Shown here piece by piece: positions 26,194 through 34,101 of a DNA stretch of 64,000 nt. Position numbers and translations under genes: made by a program. The notes below the pieces were generated by a model, which was given only the letters and a program-made list of their open reading frames with translations, was not told the origin of the DNA and ran no database searches. The stretch's first letter is position 1. The number at the start of each line of letters is the position of its first letter. Source of the DNA: Myxococcales bacterium (GTDB lineage: Bacteria > Myxococcota_A > Polyangia > Polyangiales > JADJMO01); the NCBI GenBank assembly GCA_016709545.1, contig JADJMO010000021.1, positions 164,885-228,884 on the forward strand, read 5' to 3'.

Positions 26194-27159
26194 TCCGCAT
26201 CCTCGGGCGCCTGCGCGCCGACTTCGCCGGCCACGTGCACACGGTCGCGCCCGTGGTGCGCCACGCGCTGGTCCCGCAGGGTCACGGAGGCGAGCTCCGC
26301 GCGGCGCCGTGGTCGACCGAGATCGTCGACGCCGTGCGCGGCCGCGTCCGGCTGACCGGCAAGCTCCACGACGCGGGGGCGAGACGCTGGTCGTCGTGGT
26401 GCACGGGCTCGGGGGGCACGTCGACAGCCACTACGTCCACAACGCGGCGCTCACCCTCGCGCGGGGCGGGCTGTCTTCGCTGCGCGTGAACCTGCGCGGC
26501 GCCGACCGCCGCGGCGACGATTTCTACCACGCGGGCATCATCGAGGATCTCGCCGCGGTCCTCGCGAGCCCCGACGTCGCGCGGTTCTCGTGCGTGATCC
26601 TGTGGGGTTCGTCGCTCGGCGGGCACCTGAGCCTCCGGTTCGCCGCGCTCACGCCCGATCCGCGCCTGTCGGGCGTGGTCGCGGTGTGCCCGCCGCTCGA
26701 CCTCGCGGCGGGCGCTTCGGCGATCGACACGTTCCACCGTCGACCCTACCTGCGTCACGTGCTCGCCGGGCTCGTCGAGATGTACGAGCAGGTGGCGGCG
26801 CGCGGGGCGGTGCCGCTGCCGGTGGCCGACGCGCACCGCATCCGCAGCATCCGCACCTGGGACGAGCGCATCGTCGCGCGCCGCTTCGGCTTCCGCGGCG
26901 CCGCGGACTACTACGGGCGCATGAGCGTCGCGCCGCACCTCGGAGACATCCGGTGCCCCACGCTGCTGGTGGTCGGCGACTCGGACCCGATGGTGCCGCG
27001 CGCGACGGTGGAGCCCGCGCTCCGTGCCGTGTCGTCGGCGGTGGACGTGCGCGTCGTCGACGGGGGGCACGTCGGCTTCCCGCGCCACGTCGACCTCGGC
27101 AACGCGGTCCTCGCGGGCTCGAGCCGCAGGTCGCGGCCTGGATCGCCGCGCGCGCCTGA
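26190..27159 (+). CDS. Alpha/beta hydrolase (two apparent frameshifts)
   Basis: Hydrolase of about 323 residues resembling the YheT/Abhydrolase group. From GTG 26190 (overlapping the XRE stop) the frame reads GHVHTVAPVVRHAL and RVRLTGKLHDAG. At the G run 26375-26379 one base is missing, after which ETLVVVVHGLGGHVDSHYV continues. The nucleophile is Ser in WGSSLGG, the acid Asp in VVGDSDPMVP, and the His in VDGGHVGFP. At 27115-27117 a second missing G returns the frame to end LEPQVAAWIAARA at 27159. Both errors lie in G runs, so sequence error is more likely than decay. Probably cut by the XRE operon. Confidence 0.75.
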
Positions 27160-27314
27160 CCGCTCGCGCCGAGCGTCTCGGAACGCACGGCGACTTCGTC
27201 GCCGTCAGAGAACGCACTCTGGTCACTGACAACCGTGTCGCGGTCGCCGATGTGGGAGGGCGCAGTGGGGTCTCTGGTGTGCGCGTGGCATGGGGTTTGA
27301 TTGGCGTCGCGCCG

Positions 27315-28415
27315 ATGCGCAAGGTCTGGCTCGCGAGCCCGTTCGTGGTGGTGGTCGGCGGGCTGGCTGGTTGCCCGGATCCGCAGCCGCTGTGGGCCGA
27401 AGGCCAGACGGACGACGCTGGGATCGACGCGCGCGCCGACGTCACCGGTGACACGGACACGGGTCGCGTGGTCACGATCCCGGACACCCCCTGCTACTTT
27501 CCGGACCCGCCGGACAAGACCACGGGCAAGGCCTGCTCGTCCGACACCGACTGCGACGTCACGGGCAAGGGCCTCGGCCACTGCACGAACAAGCTCTACA
27601 TCCTGACCCCGTTGAATCCGACGGACGTCTGCGTCCAGATCGATCTGGGCGGTGGGGACGCCTGTGACGCCGGCGACGGCACCACCGTCCCGCTCTGCGA
27701 CGGAGACGCAGGGATCTGCGTCAAGGACGGCACCAACCCGTCCGTCTGCAAAGGGGTCTGCTCCGTCGATCACGCAGGAACCTTCACGCGCCACTGCGTC
27801 GGGAAGAACGCGTGTCATCCAGAGGCCCTGGCGGTCGACAGCTCCGGCACGACGACGCTCTTCGGCTCCTGCGAGAGCGGTTGCGCCGACGATTCGGAGT
27901 GCCCGTCCGGGAGCGTGTGCGACCCGATCCGGGGCTTCTGTTCCAGCAAGACGTGCACTTCGGACACCGAGTGCTCGAAGCTCTTCACGAAGCCGCCGGC
28001 CGGCTTCAAGTGCGTGGCCGACGACACGGGCACCCAGAGCCACTGCCGCTGGGCGTTCGCCAAGAAGGACGGGGACCTCTGCACTCCCGCGACGGCGGTC
28101 GAGGCGGCGAAGGATTGCCTCTGCTTCGGAAGGACCGGAGGCGCCACCGACTCGGGGGTGTGCACCTCGAACTGCAAGACCGTCGCGTTCGGCGCCGAGA
28201 ACCCCGAGTGTGCCGTCGGCTTCGTCTGTGATTCGCTGTTGAACGCCAAGAACAAGGACGGAAAGGACATCTACGATCCGGACTTCAAGCTCCCCGCGGG
28301 CATGGCCGGCTTCTGCATGCGAGCGTGCACCGCCGACGCCGACTGCGGCGCCGCCGGCTGGACGTGCACCCAATCCGCCGGCACCCCGAGCAAGACGTGT
28401 CACCCGCCCGTCTGA
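27315..28415 (+). CDS. Cys-rich lipoprotein, tandem copy A
   Basis: Surface lipoprotein of 366 residues. Signal to Cys20 (VGGLAGC), an acidic linker (to about 60), then a domain with more than 30 Cys. Shared landmarks with copy B are CDVTGKGLGHCTNKLYIL, GTTVPLCDGDAGIC, CVGKNACHP, WAFAKKDGDLCTP, ECAVGFVCD and the C-terminal ACTADADCGAAGWTCTQSAG. Pairs such as DSECPSGSVCDP resemble short disulfide-bonded modules of myxobacterial adhesins or matrix proteins. No catalytic motif. Its last 19 bases overlap the start of copy B in another frame. Function unknown. Confidence 0.75.
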   Translation: MRKVWLASPFVVVVGGLAGCPDPQPLWAEGQTDDAGIDARADVTGDTDTGRVVTIPDTPCYFPDPPDKTTGKACSSDTDCDVTGKGLGHCTNKLYILTPLNPTDVCVQIDLGGGDACDAGDGTTVPLCDGDAGICVKDGTNPSVCKGVCSVDHAGTFTRHCVGKNACHPEALAVDSSGTTTLFGSCESGCADDSECPSGSVCDPIRGFCSSKTCTSDTECSKLFTKPPAGFKCVADDTGTQSHCRWAFAKKDGDLCTPATAVEAAKDCLCFGRTGGATDSGVCTSNCKTVAFGAENPECAVGFVCDSLLNAKNKDGKDIYDPDFKLPAGMAGFCMRACTADADCGAAGWTCTQSAGTPSKTCHPPV

Positions 28416-29467
28416 CCCCGCTCCTCCTGTTGCTCGGCGCCTGCGGTAGCCGAGAGACGACGCCGACCGCCGAGGATGCGCGGTCCGAAGCGACCGTGGA
28501 CTCCGCCGCCGTCGTGGACACGAGCACTCGGCCCGACGTGGTCGTCGTGGACGACGCCTCGGCCCCACCGGTCTCCGAGAAACCGTTCGGCAGAGCCTGC
28601 ACCAGCGACGGCGACTGCGACGTCACCGGCAGTGGACTCGTCCACTGCACCAACAAGCTGCATCTGCTCACGCCCCTGAACCCGACCGCGATCTGCATCG
28701 TCGTCGATCTCGGCGGCAAGGACGTGTGCGATCCTGGCGATGGGACCACGGTCGCCCTCTGCGAAGGCGACACCGGACTCTGCACGCGCATCGGCACCGA
28801 ACCCTCGCAGTGTCAGGGTCTGTGCGTCGTCGACGACCTCGGCAAGGTGACCACCGCGTGCACCGGGAAGAACGCCTGCAATCCCTACGTGATCGGCAAG
28901 GACTCGGCGGGCAAGCGCCTGCTGTTCGGCTACTGCCACGGCGGCTGCGCGATGGACGCGGACTGTCCGACCGGGGCGATCTGCGACCCCATCCAGAACG
29001 TGTGCCTCGCGCACCCGTGCACGACCGACGTCGACTGCACGAAGCTCTTCGCCGCCGCCGCCGCGCCCGGCTTCGGTTGCGTCGCCGATGCGACGGGTGG
29101 CACCCGCCACTGTCGGTGGTCGTTCGCGAAGAAGGACGGCGACCTCTGCACGCCCGACGCCGGCCCGAAGTTCCCGTCGAAGGACTGCTTCTGCCTCGGC
29201 AAGCCCGGTGGCGCCGTCGACACCGGTGTCTGTGCGACGGCGTGCAAGACCGTGGGTTTCGGCTCCACGAACCCCGAGTGTCCCGCCGGCTTCGTCTGCG
29301 ATCCTCGCCTCGACGCGGCGCGCTTCGACGCGACCTTCAAGCTCCCCGAAGGCATGGCCGGACGCTGCGTCCGCGCGTGCACCGCCGACGCCGACTGCGC
29401 AGCCGCCGGCTGGACCTGCACCCAGTCCGCCGGCACCCCGAGCAAGACATGTCACCCGCCCGCCTGA
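28397..29467 (+). CDS. Cys-rich lipoprotein, tandem copy B
   Basis: Paralogue of the preceding gene, 356 residues, with GTG start inside the end of copy A. Signal VSPARLTPLLLLLGAC (Cys16), then a short Asp/Thr/Val linker and the same domain: CDVTGSGLVHCTNKL, GTTVALCEGDTGLC, CTGKNACNP, WSFAKKDGDLCTP, ECPAGFVCDP, ending in TCTQSAGTPSKTCHPPA. Most Cys positions match copy A. Its own end overlaps the next gene in exactly the same way, showing that the duplication included the junction. Role unknown; the arrangement suggests one unit made from the same transcript. Confidence 0.75.
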   Translation: MSPARLTPLLLLLGACGSRETTPTAEDARSEATVDSAAVVDTSTRPDVVVVDDASAPPVSEKPFGRACTSDGDCDVTGSGLVHCTNKLHLLTPLNPTAICIVVDLGGKDVCDPGDGTTVALCEGDTGLCTRIGTEPSQCQGLCVVDDLGKVTTACTGKNACNPYVIGKDSAGKRLLFGYCHGGCAMDADCPTGAICDPIQNVCLAHPCTTDVDCTKLFAAAAAPGFGCVADATGGTRHCRWSFAKKDGDLCTPDAGPKFPSKDCFCLGKPGGAVDTGVCATACKTVGFGSTNPECPAGFVCDPRLDAARFDATFKLPEGMAGRCVRACTADADCAAAGWTCTQSAGTPSKTCHPPA

Positions 29468-29811
29468 TCCCGCTCTTCGTCGTCCTGTCCCTGACCGCCT
29501 GCGCCAGCGAGGTCGGCGTCGCGCCGTGTGCAGACCTCGACGCGGGCGCCTGCGAGCCCGGCTGCAGCGCGATCCCGCTGCAGGCCTACGACCCCGCCGC
29601 GCGCTGCCTCCGACCCCGAGCGCCCGCAGCCTGCGCGGTGGTCACGGGCCGCTCGAACCTGCCCGCCGAGGAGCGAAGCTGCGTGCAGCGAACCGCGGAC
29701 GGCGCGCGCTTCGTCGGCAGCGACCTCCGCACCCTCGAGCTCGATCCAGCGGCGTGGACCCCATGCTCGCCATCCGACCCGCAGGTGCTGAAGGTCAGCG
29801 ACTGCCGATGA
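29449..29811 (+). CDS. Small lipoprotein at end of the tandem set
   Basis: Lipoprotein of 120 residues. The ATG at 29449 overlaps the end of copy B, and the first residues (MSPARLIP) match the start of copy B, but then it diverges: signal to Cys18 (LSLTAC) and a body with seven further Cys (DLDAGACEPGCSAIPLQ, VQRTADGARF, WTPCSPSD) and no Cys-rich repeat domain. It is probably the original downstream neighbour of a single Cys-rich gene before duplication. No known family. Confidence 0.65.
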   Translation: MSPARLIPLFVVLSLTACASEVGVAPCADLDAGACEPGCSAIPLQAYDPAARCLRPRAPAACAVVTGRSNLPAEERSCVQRTADGARFVGSDLRTLELDPAAWTPCSPSDPQVLKVSDCR

Positions 29812-29945
29812 GCCCCGTGGGGGGCTCCTGCAGCGTGTCATCAATGGCAGCAGGCCGTTCCACCCTGGAATTCCCGCTCCTCGCGGCCTCGTTGGCCCTC
29901 CTCCACCTACGTCGACGCCCCCCTCATCGACCGTCGCGCTGAGCC

Positions 29946-30001
29946 TCCGAAATCGAGGGTTGCCCACAGTCCCGAAAGGGGACTGTCAAGATCCGAAATC
30001 G
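29946..30001. repeat. Direct repeat flanking a hairpin upstream of mraZ
   Basis: TCCGAAATCG occurs at 29946-29955 and again at 29992-30001. Between them is an inverted repeat, ACAGTCCC-GAAAG-GGGACTGT (29966-29986), which may end the lipoprotein transcripts, although no T run follows at once. A DnaA-box-like TTGCCCACA overlaps it (29960-29968). Confidence 0.5.
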
Positions 30002-30051
30002 GCCATTTTGCTCGACCGAGCGATTAACTGGGCCCGCGGTCTCCCCACGGG

Positions 30052-30060
30052 TTATCCACA
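30052..30060 (+). promoter_or_regulatory. Consensus DnaA box
   Basis: TTATCCACA matches the DnaA box consensus at all nine positions. It lies about 90 bases before the -35 element of the dcw promoter, a position from which DnaA could tie division gene expression to replication, as known for some other bacteria. The match is seen; the role is inferred. Confidence 0.5.
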
Positions 30061-30127
30061 CCCACTTCATGACGCAGCGCGCCGGACCCGCCCGTCGGTC
30101 CTGGCGCCGATGTGCGCATGCAAATCC

Positions 30128-30138
30128 GGGAAATTCCC
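30128..30138. promoter_or_regulatory. Short palindrome before the dcw promoter
   Basis: GGGAAATTCCC, arms of five bases around one A, 12 bases upstream of the -35 element. A plausible operator for an unknown regulator; short enough that chance is possible. Confidence 0.35.
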
Positions 30139-30150
30139 CGATCCGTCTTC

Positions 30151-30180
30151 TTGACGCGCCCCCCGCCACCTCCGTAGGGT
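30151..30180 (+). promoter_or_regulatory. Predicted sigma70-type promoter of the dcw cluster
   Basis: TTGACG (30151-30156), an 18-base spacer, and TAGGGT (30175-30180). The -35 matches five of six consensus bases. Transcripts would begin near 30187, about 60 bases before the mraZ ATG, and would run through the MraZ boxes, which explains how MraZ could repress its own operon. Confidence 0.6.
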
Positions 30181-30216
30181 GGGCCAACTCGTGGTGATTG
30201 GTGGGAAGAAGTGCCA
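30179..30216 (+). promoter_or_regulatory. MraZ-type operator boxes
   Basis: GTGGGC at 30179, then GTGGTG at 30191, GTGGGA at 30201 and GTGCCA at 30211: the last three are spaced exactly ten bases apart. MraZ is known to bind series of TGGG-type repeats at ten-base spacing upstream of its own gene and to repress the dcw operon. Location between the -10 and the mraZ start fits. Confidence 0.6.
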
Positions 30217-30249
30217 AGCCCGCCGCCATCCGAGATAGGACCGAAGACG

Positions 30250-30687
30250 ATGTGGCAGGGCCAGCACGAGCACGCGATCGACGCGAAGGGGCGCACGAGC
30301 CTCCCTTCGCGCTTTCGTGAGGCGCTCGGGCACGAGCCCGTCTTCGTCCTCACGGCCTCGCTCGACCCGTGTCTCGTCGCCTACCCGCTCGTCGAGTGGC
30401 GCGCGTTCGAGGAGAAGCTCTCCAAGCTCCCGCGCTTCGACCCCGCCGTCGTGAAGCTCCGCCGCATCTACGTCTCGGCCGCGGTCGAGATCGCGCCCGA
30501 CGCACAGGGCCGCGTGCTCGTGCCGCCGTCGCTCCGCGCGCACGCCGCCCTCGAGAAGGACTGCCTGTGGGCCGGCATGGGGCGGTGGGCCGAGCTCTGG
30601 TCCGTCGCGCGCTGGGCCAAGGCCATCGAGACCACCGACGAGGAGCGCGCCGCGCTCGCGCACAAGCTCTCGGAGCTCGGGCTGTGA
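30250..30687 (+). CDS. mraZ: Transcription regulator MraZ
   Basis: DNA-binding regulator of 145 residues and first gene of the cluster. It has the two SpoVT/AbrB-like halves, each with the family pattern: HEHAIDAKGRTSLPSRFREA (about 6-25) and EIAPDAQGRVLVPPSLRAHA (about 82-101). MraZ forms rings that bind repeated boxes upstream of the operon and repress it. The ATG at 30250 is chosen because it is followed by the canonical start; an earlier GTG at 30211 lies in the operator boxes. Stop overlaps the rsmH start (GTGA). Confidence 0.95.
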   Translation: MWQGQHEHAIDAKGRTSLPSRFREALGHEPVFVLTASLDPCLVAYPLVEWRAFEEKLSKLPRFDPAVVKLRRIYVSAAVEIAPDAQGRVLVPPSLRAHAALEKDCLWAGMGRWAELWSVARWAKAIETTDEERAALAHKLSELGL

Positions 30688-31631
30688 CCGGGTTCCACCA
30701 CGTCACCATCCTGCGCGACGAGGTCGTGCGGTTCCTCGCGCCGCGCGCGGGCGCCACCTACGCCGACGTCACCCTCGGCGGGGGTGGTCACACCGAGGCC
30801 CTCTTGAAGGCCGACCCGGCGTGCCGCGTGATCGGCGTCGACCGCGACGACGTGGCCATCGCCGCGGCGAGCGCGCGCCTCGCTGCGTTCGGCGATCGCT
30901 TCTCGGTCGTGCGCGGCGCGTTCGGCGACGCCGCCGACTTGCTCCCCACCGGCCTCGCGGGCCTCGTCGCCGACCTCGGCGTCTCCTCGCCCCAGCTCGA
31001 CGACCCCGATCGCGGGATGAGCCTGCGTCGCGAGGCCTCGAGCGGCCCGCTCGACATGCGCATGGACCGCTCGAGCGGCCGCACCGCGCGCGAGCTCGTC
31101 GACGAGCTCTCGGCCGACGCCCTCGCCGACGTGATCTTCGAGTTCGGCGACGAGCGCCGCTCGCGCAAGATCGCCCGCGCCATCAAGGACGCGGCCGAGC
31201 GCGGCGAGCTCGCGACCACCGGCGATCTCCGCCACGCCATCTACTCCGCCGTCGGCGGCAGCACCGTGGGCGGCATCGACCCGGCGACGCGCACGTTCCA
31301 GGCGCTGCGCATCGCGGTGAACGACGAGCTCGGACAGCTCGACCGCCTGCTCGCGTCGCTCCCCGCGCTGCTCGCCGAGGACGGCGTGGCCGCGCTCATC
31401 TCGTTCCACTCGCTCGAGGACCGCCGCGTGAAGCACGCGTTCGCCGACGAGGCGGTGTGGGAGGCGCTCGTGAAGAAGCCGGTCGAGGCGAGCGCCGAGG
31501 AGGTCGCGCACAACCCGCGCGCCCGCAGCGCGAAGCTCCGCGCCGCCCGTCGTCGTCGGGCCGGCGAGGCACCGCTCGACCGCGCCGCTCGCTACGAAGA
31601 GAAGCGCAAGAAGAAGTGGGGGAAGGCATGA
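30684..31631 (+). CDS. rsmH: 16S rRNA m4C1402 methyltransferase RsmH (MraW)
   Basis: SAM-dependent enzyme of 315 residues that methylates N4 of C1402 in 16S rRNA at the P site. The SAM site is YADVTLGGGGHTEALL (about 26-41) and DLGVSSPQLDDPDRG is the family's second block; GPLDMRMD and LISFHSLEDRRVK follow. The basic C-terminus (ARRRRAGEAPLDR, KKKKWGKA) probably binds RNA. GTG start overlaps the mraZ stop and its own stop overlaps ftsL (ATGA), so the genes are coupled. Confidence 0.95.
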   Translation: MTGFHHVTILRDEVVRFLAPRAGATYADVTLGGGGHTEALLKADPACRVIGVDRDDVAIAAASARLAAFGDRFSVVRGAFGDAADLLPTGLAGLVADLGVSSPQLDDPDRGMSLRREASSGPLDMRMDRSSGRTARELVDELSADALADVIFEFGDERRSRKIARAIKDAAERGELATTGDLRHAIYSAVGGSTVGGIDPATRTFQALRIAVNDELGQLDRLLASLPALLAEDGVAALISFHSLEDRRVKHAFADEAVWEALVKKPVEASAEEVAHNPRARSAKLRAARRRRAGEAPLDRAARYEEKRKKKWGKA

Positions 31632-31999
31632 GGCGCGAGAATCGCTTCGTCGCGCTCTGGTCGCTCGCGGTCATCGCCACCGCGGCGTCGTTCATCCTCT
31701 ATCTCGCGATGCGCAGCCGCGCCGTCGAGCTCGGGTACAAGCTCGGCAAGGCGCGCCAGAAGCAGGCCGTGCTGCGCGAGACGCGCCGCGTCCTCCAGGT
31801 CGAGGCCGTCAGCTACAAGAACCCCGAGCGCATCGAGGCCGTGGCCAAGGGCGTGCTCCGCATGGAGGAGCCGCCGCCCCAGCGCATCTTCGTCGTCGGC
31901 GCGCCGATCGAGAAGACCGAGGCCGCGCCCCCGCAGCCTGCTGCGAGCGCGAGCGCCAAGCCCCTGCCGAGCGCCTCCGCCAAGGGAGGCCCGCCGTGA
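31628..31999 (+). CDS. ftsL: FtsL-like division protein
   Basis: Small bitopic membrane protein of 123 residues, identified mainly by position. A cytosolic N-terminus of about 8 residues, one membrane helix (about 9-26, WSLAVIATAASFILYLAM) and a periplasmic heptad-like coiled coil (about 30-65, LGYKLGKARQKQAVLRETRR) make the FtsL layout, in which the coil pairs with FtsB and FtsQ. The Pro/Ala/Ser/Lys tail (about 95-123) is an addition. FtsL sequences are poorly conserved, so similarity alone would not name it. Confidence 0.82.
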   Translation: MRRENRFVALWSLAVIATAASFILYLAMRSRAVELGYKLGKARQKQAVLRETRRVLQVEAVSYKNPERIEAVAKGVLRMEEPPPQRIFVVGAPIEKTEAAPPQPAASASAKPLPSASAKGGPP

Positions 32000-34097
32000 G
32001 GAACGTCGACCCGCGCCGCGCGCGTTGGATCCGCTTCCGCATGTTCGTGCTCTCGGGCTTCCTCGTGCTCGGCCTCGGCTCCGTCGTGTCGAGCGCGTGG
32101 AACATCCAGGTCAAGCACGGCGCCGAGTGGCGCATGATCGCGGAGCGTCAGCGCCAGAAGCGCCTCAAGGTGCAGCCGATGCGCGGGTCGATCCTCGACC
32201 GCAACGGCGAGCCCCTCGCGGTCTCCGTCGACGTGCCGAGCGCCGCCGTCAACGTGGCCGAGATGATCCGCGGCCTGCCCGACGTGAAGGTGCCGTCCAC
32301 GCTCGACGCCAACGCCGCGCGCCTCGCGCAGGCGCTGAACCTCCCGTTCCCGGAGGTCTCCGCCAAGCTCAAGAGCAAGAAGCGGTTCGTGTGGCTCAAG
32401 CGCCGCCTCTCCCAGGACGAGGCCACCGCGCTCAAGGCGCTCGCCGACCCCAAGAAGCCCGACGCGATGAAGGGGCTCATGGTCGAGGGCGAGGGCCACC
32501 GCTTCTACCCCGGGCGCGAGGCGGTGTGGGGCGTGGTCGGCTACGTCGGCGGCGACGGCCAGGGGCTCGATGGCCTCGAGAAGTCCTGCGACGACGACCT
32601 CAAGGGCAGCACCGACGCCATCACCGCGCTCCGCGATCGCCAGGGCACGCTGCTGTTCGGCGACGGCCTCGACGACGAGCGCTCGCTCGCCGGCGACGAC
32701 GTGCACCTCGCGCTCGACCTCGGCCTGCAGTTCCAGGTGCAAGAGGACCTCGAGGCCGCGATCAAGGCGTTCGAGGCCAAGAGCGGCAGCGCCGTCGTCA
32801 TCGATCCGAACACCGGCGAGGTGCTCGCGATGGCCACCGCCCCCGGCTGGAACCCCAACGACTACGGCGACTCGCCCCTCGAGCTGCGTCGCCACCACAG
32901 CACCGCCGACCGCATCGAGCCGGGCTCGACGATGAAGATCTTCACCGTCGCCGCGGCGCTCGCCGAGGGCAAGCTCGACCCGACCAAGGGCTCTACTGCG
33001 AGAACGGCGCGTGGCAGATCGGCGGCGTCACCATCCACGACACGCACCCGGAGTCGATGCTCACGCCGAGCCAGGTGATCGCCAAGTCGTCGAACATCTG
33101 CGCCGCCAAGATCGGCCTCTCGCTCGGCGAGGCGGGCCTCTACGGCGCGCTCAAGCGGTTCGGGTTCGGCGAGGTGACGGGCGTGGGCCTGCCCGGCGAG
33201 ACGAGCGGCGTGCTGCGTCCCAAGGGCCGCCCGTGGTTCGAGGTCGACATCGCCTCGGCGTCGTTCGGCCAGGGCATCAGCGTCACCAACATGCAGCTCG
33301 CGATGGCGATGAGCGTGATCGCCAACGGCGGCCGGCTGCTCGAGCCGATGCTGGTGCGCAAGGTCACGAGCGCCACCGGCGCGCTGGTCCGCGAGGAGCT
33401 CCCCACGGTCAAGCGCGAGGTCATCCCCGCCGCCGCGGCGCGCATGGTCACCGAGATGATGGCCGGCGTCGTCGAGGAGGGCGGCACCGGGCGCGAGGCC
33501 AACATCCCGGGCTACCGCGTGGCCGGCAAGACCGCGACCGCGCAGAAGGCCGACCCGAGCACCGGCAAGTACGACCCCGACAAGTTCGTCGCCTCGTTCG
33601 TGGGCTTCGTGCCCGCGCAGAAGCCGCGGTTCGTGATCGCCGTGGTGCTCGACGAGCCGTGGGTGGCCCACCTCGGCGGCCAGGTCGCCGCGCCGGTGTT
33701 CAAGCGCATCGCGATGCGGGCCATCGCTCGCTACGGCGTCGCGCCGACCGGCGAGGTCGCCAAGACCCCCATCACGTTCCCGCTCGAGGATCCGACGCCG
33801 CGCGTCTACGCGGACGCCGCCAAGCTCGATGCGACCGGTCCCAACGGCGCGCCAGTGCTCCCGCTGAAGGCCAGCGGGCCCAAGGCCGCGAGCCCCGCGG
33901 CGCTCACCGGCGCCAACGCGGCCATCGTGCCCGATCTCGCCGGCATGGGCGCGCGCGAGGCGATCAAGACGCTGGTGGCCCTCGGCCTGGCGCCCGTCGT
34001 CGAGGGCACGGGCACCGTCAAGGAGCAGGATCCGCCGGCGGGCGGCGCGATCCTCAAGGGTTCCACCGTCAAGCTGCGGCTCGTGCCGCCCTCGTGA
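31996..34097 (+). CDS. ftsI: Division transpeptidase FtsI/PBP3 with C-terminal PASTA domain (apparent frameshift)
   Basis: Septal peptidoglycan transpeptidase, about 700 residues. One membrane helix (about 15-35), a pedestal domain, then the penicillin-binding domain: Ser311-x-x-Lys314 (STMK), SSN in VIAKSSN, and the third motif reads KTA (AGKTATAQK) rather than KTG. A PASTA domain (VPDLAGMGAREAIKTLVALG) ends the protein. At the G run 32988-32990 one G is missing: TKG is followed by LYCENGAWQIGG only in the next frame. Because FtsI is essential this is a sequence error. GTG start overlaps the ftsL stop. Confidence 0.9.
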
Positions 34098-34101
34098 TCC
34101 A

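Larger units (their letters stand above)
29812..30249 (+). other. Control region upstream of the dcw cluster
   Basis: A 438-base gap without a convincing gene. From left to right it holds: nothing notable to 29945; a direct repeat and hairpin (29946-30001); a perfect DnaA box (30052-30060); a GGGAAATTCCC palindrome (30128-30138); a promoter (30151-30180); and MraZ-type boxes (30179-30216). The stretch 29946-30060 is AT-richer than the flanking genes. Confidence 0.6.

Noticed and set aside
29924..30229. Minus-strand frame of about 100 codons in the dcw control region
   Set aside because: It has no coding signs and covers the promoter, DnaA box and MraZ boxes.
32986..33000. ftsI as a pseudogene
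   Set aside because: Everything on both sides is conserved, one G restores the frame, and the gene is essential; sequence error is the simpler reading.
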